Below are positions 61,858 to 64,000 of a DNA stretch of 64,000 bases, one piece after another. Location: positions 2,130,001 through 2,194,000 of the forward strand of contig NC_087167.1 of the NCBI RefSeq assembly GCF_035594125.1. The letters are read 5' to 3'. The DNA is from Scylla paramamosain. Its lineage: Eukaryota > Arthropoda > Malacostraca > Decapoda > Portunidae. Each line of letters starts with the position of its first letter. Positions within the stretch are counted from its first letter, which is position 1. Under the pieces are notes generated by a model. The model saw only the letters and a program-made list of their open reading frames with translations. It made no database searches and was not told the DNA's origin. Both the position numbers and the translations under genes were made by a program.

Positions 61858-62364
61858 GACTTTTATATAAGAAGCATTGTGTAATTCCTGTCCTATTATT
61901 ACGCAAAGCAAAGTGAAATAATAAATGTAGCTTTGTTGTATATTGTCTAGTCCTTTAATCTGATATGTTTATCTTCCTCAGGTGTGTGAAGTATGTACCA
62001 CTAGGGCTCTTGAGTTATGGAGCAGTGGAACAGGTCTGGGGTTTCCCTCGGAGGCCCTGTCATCATACTATATGAGGAATTCTGACTTATCACGAATATT
62101 TAACTCAGTAGCTATACCAGAACCAAAAGACTGGACCCACCACTGGCCACACTGCGCTCCGATCACTGCCAAGGCATCGCTTTCCTAGAGAACACTACCG
62201 ATTACCCTAAAAATAGTAAACTCCGCGGTCAGAATGAAATCAAAGGAATTCCAGCCATTGAGATCCGTATAAATTGTGACGTGGAAATTAATTGCTTGAG
62301 GTGAGAGACTAATCGTACCATTCAGTGAGTGGCTGCCTCTCCTTGAAGTTCCTCACAGAATAGG

Positions 62365-62389
62365 TGGTGGTGGTGGTGGTGGTGGTGGA
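62365..62389. repeat. (GGT)n microsatellite
   Basis: About eight GGT units. Confidence 0.92.
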
Positions 62390-62968
62390 AACGAAGTGAA
62401 TATGCGGAGGTTCTGTGGACGAAACTTTAAATGGAGGAGATACCGAGCTTCCTTGAATACTGCAACTTGGAAGACTTACTGTTTAATTAGATGGACCGTT
62501 ACAGCAAAAAATTGGCTCTCCGTCGTGATTTCTTGGATCACTTACGATCTTCTACACGATTGTCACTACGAGCCTTAACAATCTTGAGTAGTATCGTAGT
62601 TGAGAGCCATCTATGAATTGAACGGCAGCGGCTAGGTCGAATATTCGCCAGTCTCATTATCTCTCATTAACTGCAATTAGGAGGAGGCTCTTCAGATTCC
62701 TAAGGCCAGGGAAGGAAGTTAATTATGAAGGAGATTTTCAGGTAATTGAGAGAGCTTCTGGAATAGTGCGTGTTGTGACTAATGACTCTTAATGATACAT
62801 GCAATTACCACAGGCCTCGCCGTTTAATTAACTGGGAGTGAAAGGCAAGTGAAAAATGAACAGTGAGACGCAGGAATGGAGACGAGGCTGAGGAAATGAA
62901 ATTAGGTCTTTTCTCTTACGTTGTCTTCCCTTTGAATTTTATCAGTGTATACTCAGATTGATGACATA

Positions 62969-62972
<4 letters not shown>

Positions 62973-63054
<82 letters not shown>
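62973..63054. repeat. (TC)n microsatellite
   Basis: About 41 TC units. Confidence 0.98.
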
Positions 63055-63059
<5 letters not shown>

Positions 63060-63292
63060 ACAGGACGTCCAGTTTATCATCTGTTTGTATAAAGGATATC
63101 CAGTTTATCAGCACGCGTGTATTTTTTGGATGTTATTCATATCTGCCTGCACAAAAAAGAAAAAAAAAAAAACGAATCCTTACCTGCAAAAGAGCATTTT
63201 AATCAGTGGCAACATTTTTCATGCATTCAAAACAACAAAATACAAAATAAAAGTAAAAAAAATGTGATACGACCTGAACTCGACTCTCACAC

Positions 63293-63293
63293 A

Positions 63294-63326
<33 letters not shown>
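63293..63326. repeat. (TC)n microsatellite
   Basis: About 16 TC units, slightly interrupted at the end. Confidence 0.93.
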
Positions 63327-63327
<1 letters not shown>

Positions 63328-63958
63328 GAATTAGCGGGAAATTGTAATACAGCCCCTCTCAGGATGTGACGCTGTGGACAGAAGTGCAGGGGTGAGTTTC
63401 GCATTCCGCTCACTCAGCACATATAGCTTTGTCGTTCGTGTCCTCGATTAGCAGTTCAAACTTGCACAGCCATTTACTGGGTCGAGAGTCCACACGCCCC
63501 CAGCTGGCCTCACGAGTCTGCCGATTACGGGGGGGGACGCCAATTACCAGACTCATGGCGAGCCGTACCTCCCATTCTTGTTGGTTCCGGCATCAGGCGC
63601 GGCTATGACTGAGTGCCTCGCTCGTAAACCTCCTTCGCTGGCAGGTAGCATTCCCGACCTGTCTTATCCTCTTATTTCCCTCGTCCCCCCTTCATTGCTC
63701 TCTTCATTATTTGTTGTTAGCGGGTTTGGTTGCCCACTTGTTTTGTTGTTGGCTTGAGTCTTGGTTTGCTCGTTTGATTTTTAGTTTTGTTTCCTTTATT
63801 TCTATTTTTTCCCTTCCTTTCAATCTTTTTCATTTAATTTTTCTTTGTCTTTTTTGTCTGTTTGTTTGTTTGTTTCCTCTCTTGCTGTTTGATGTACGTT
63901 TTAATTCTTGATGTTTTCTTTCTGGTTCCTTTCTTGTTTTTGTCAGCTTTATTCCTCA

Positions 63959-63961
<3 letters not shown>

Positions 63962-64000
<39 letters not shown>
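63962..64000. repeat. (TC)n microsatellite, cut by window end
   Basis: TC units running to the last base of the window. Confidence 0.95.

Overview
The window looks like nuclear DNA of an arthropod, most likely a decapod crustacean such as a crab. The evidence is two intron-bearing genes for secreted proteins with six-cysteine chitin-binding (CBM14 / peritrophin-A) domains, more than 40 long simple-sequence arrays, two tRNA-Val-like SINE copies, a decayed Jockey-type LINE fragment and a foldback element. No bacterial, viral or CRISPR features were seen. The crab assignment is inference from repeat style and gene family, not from a search.

Layout: 1-18977 holds no convincing gene, only unique AT-rich DNA and microsatellites. 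18985-27548 (+) is gene A, five coding exons that join without frame conflict into a predicted 2287-residue protein: signal peptide, CBM14 domain, about 1896 residues of near-uninterrupted Gly-X-Y triplets built from 18-bp units, second CBM14 domain, Ser/Thr/Pro-rich linker, third CBM14 domain. 27556-29564 is a quiet spacer. 29913-39254 (-) is gene B, six coding exons giving a predicted 275-residue protein with signal peptide, Pro-rich segment, CBM14, Pro/Thr linker, CBM14 and a unique tail; a TATA box lies at 39386-39393. Its introns carry a SINE, a (TC)n(AC)n array, a 663-bp foldback element, a long (TA)n array and a 5'-truncated LINE. 39400-64000 is again non-coding as far as I can see, with one more SINE, a short dispersed repeat pair and many microsatellites.

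The two genes converge tail to tail. They share a 109-nt exon bounded by a phase-0 and a phase-1 intron that encodes the first half of the last CBM14 domain, so they are probably an inverted duplicate pair that diverged, one of them gaining a giant collagen/elastin-like repeat. Both products are predicted to be secreted and to bind chitin (cuticle, peritrophic membrane or similar matrix). Gene A would place two or three chitin-binding ends on a very long flexible or fibrous spacer, a plausible chitin cross-linker. This architecture is the most unusual thing in the window.
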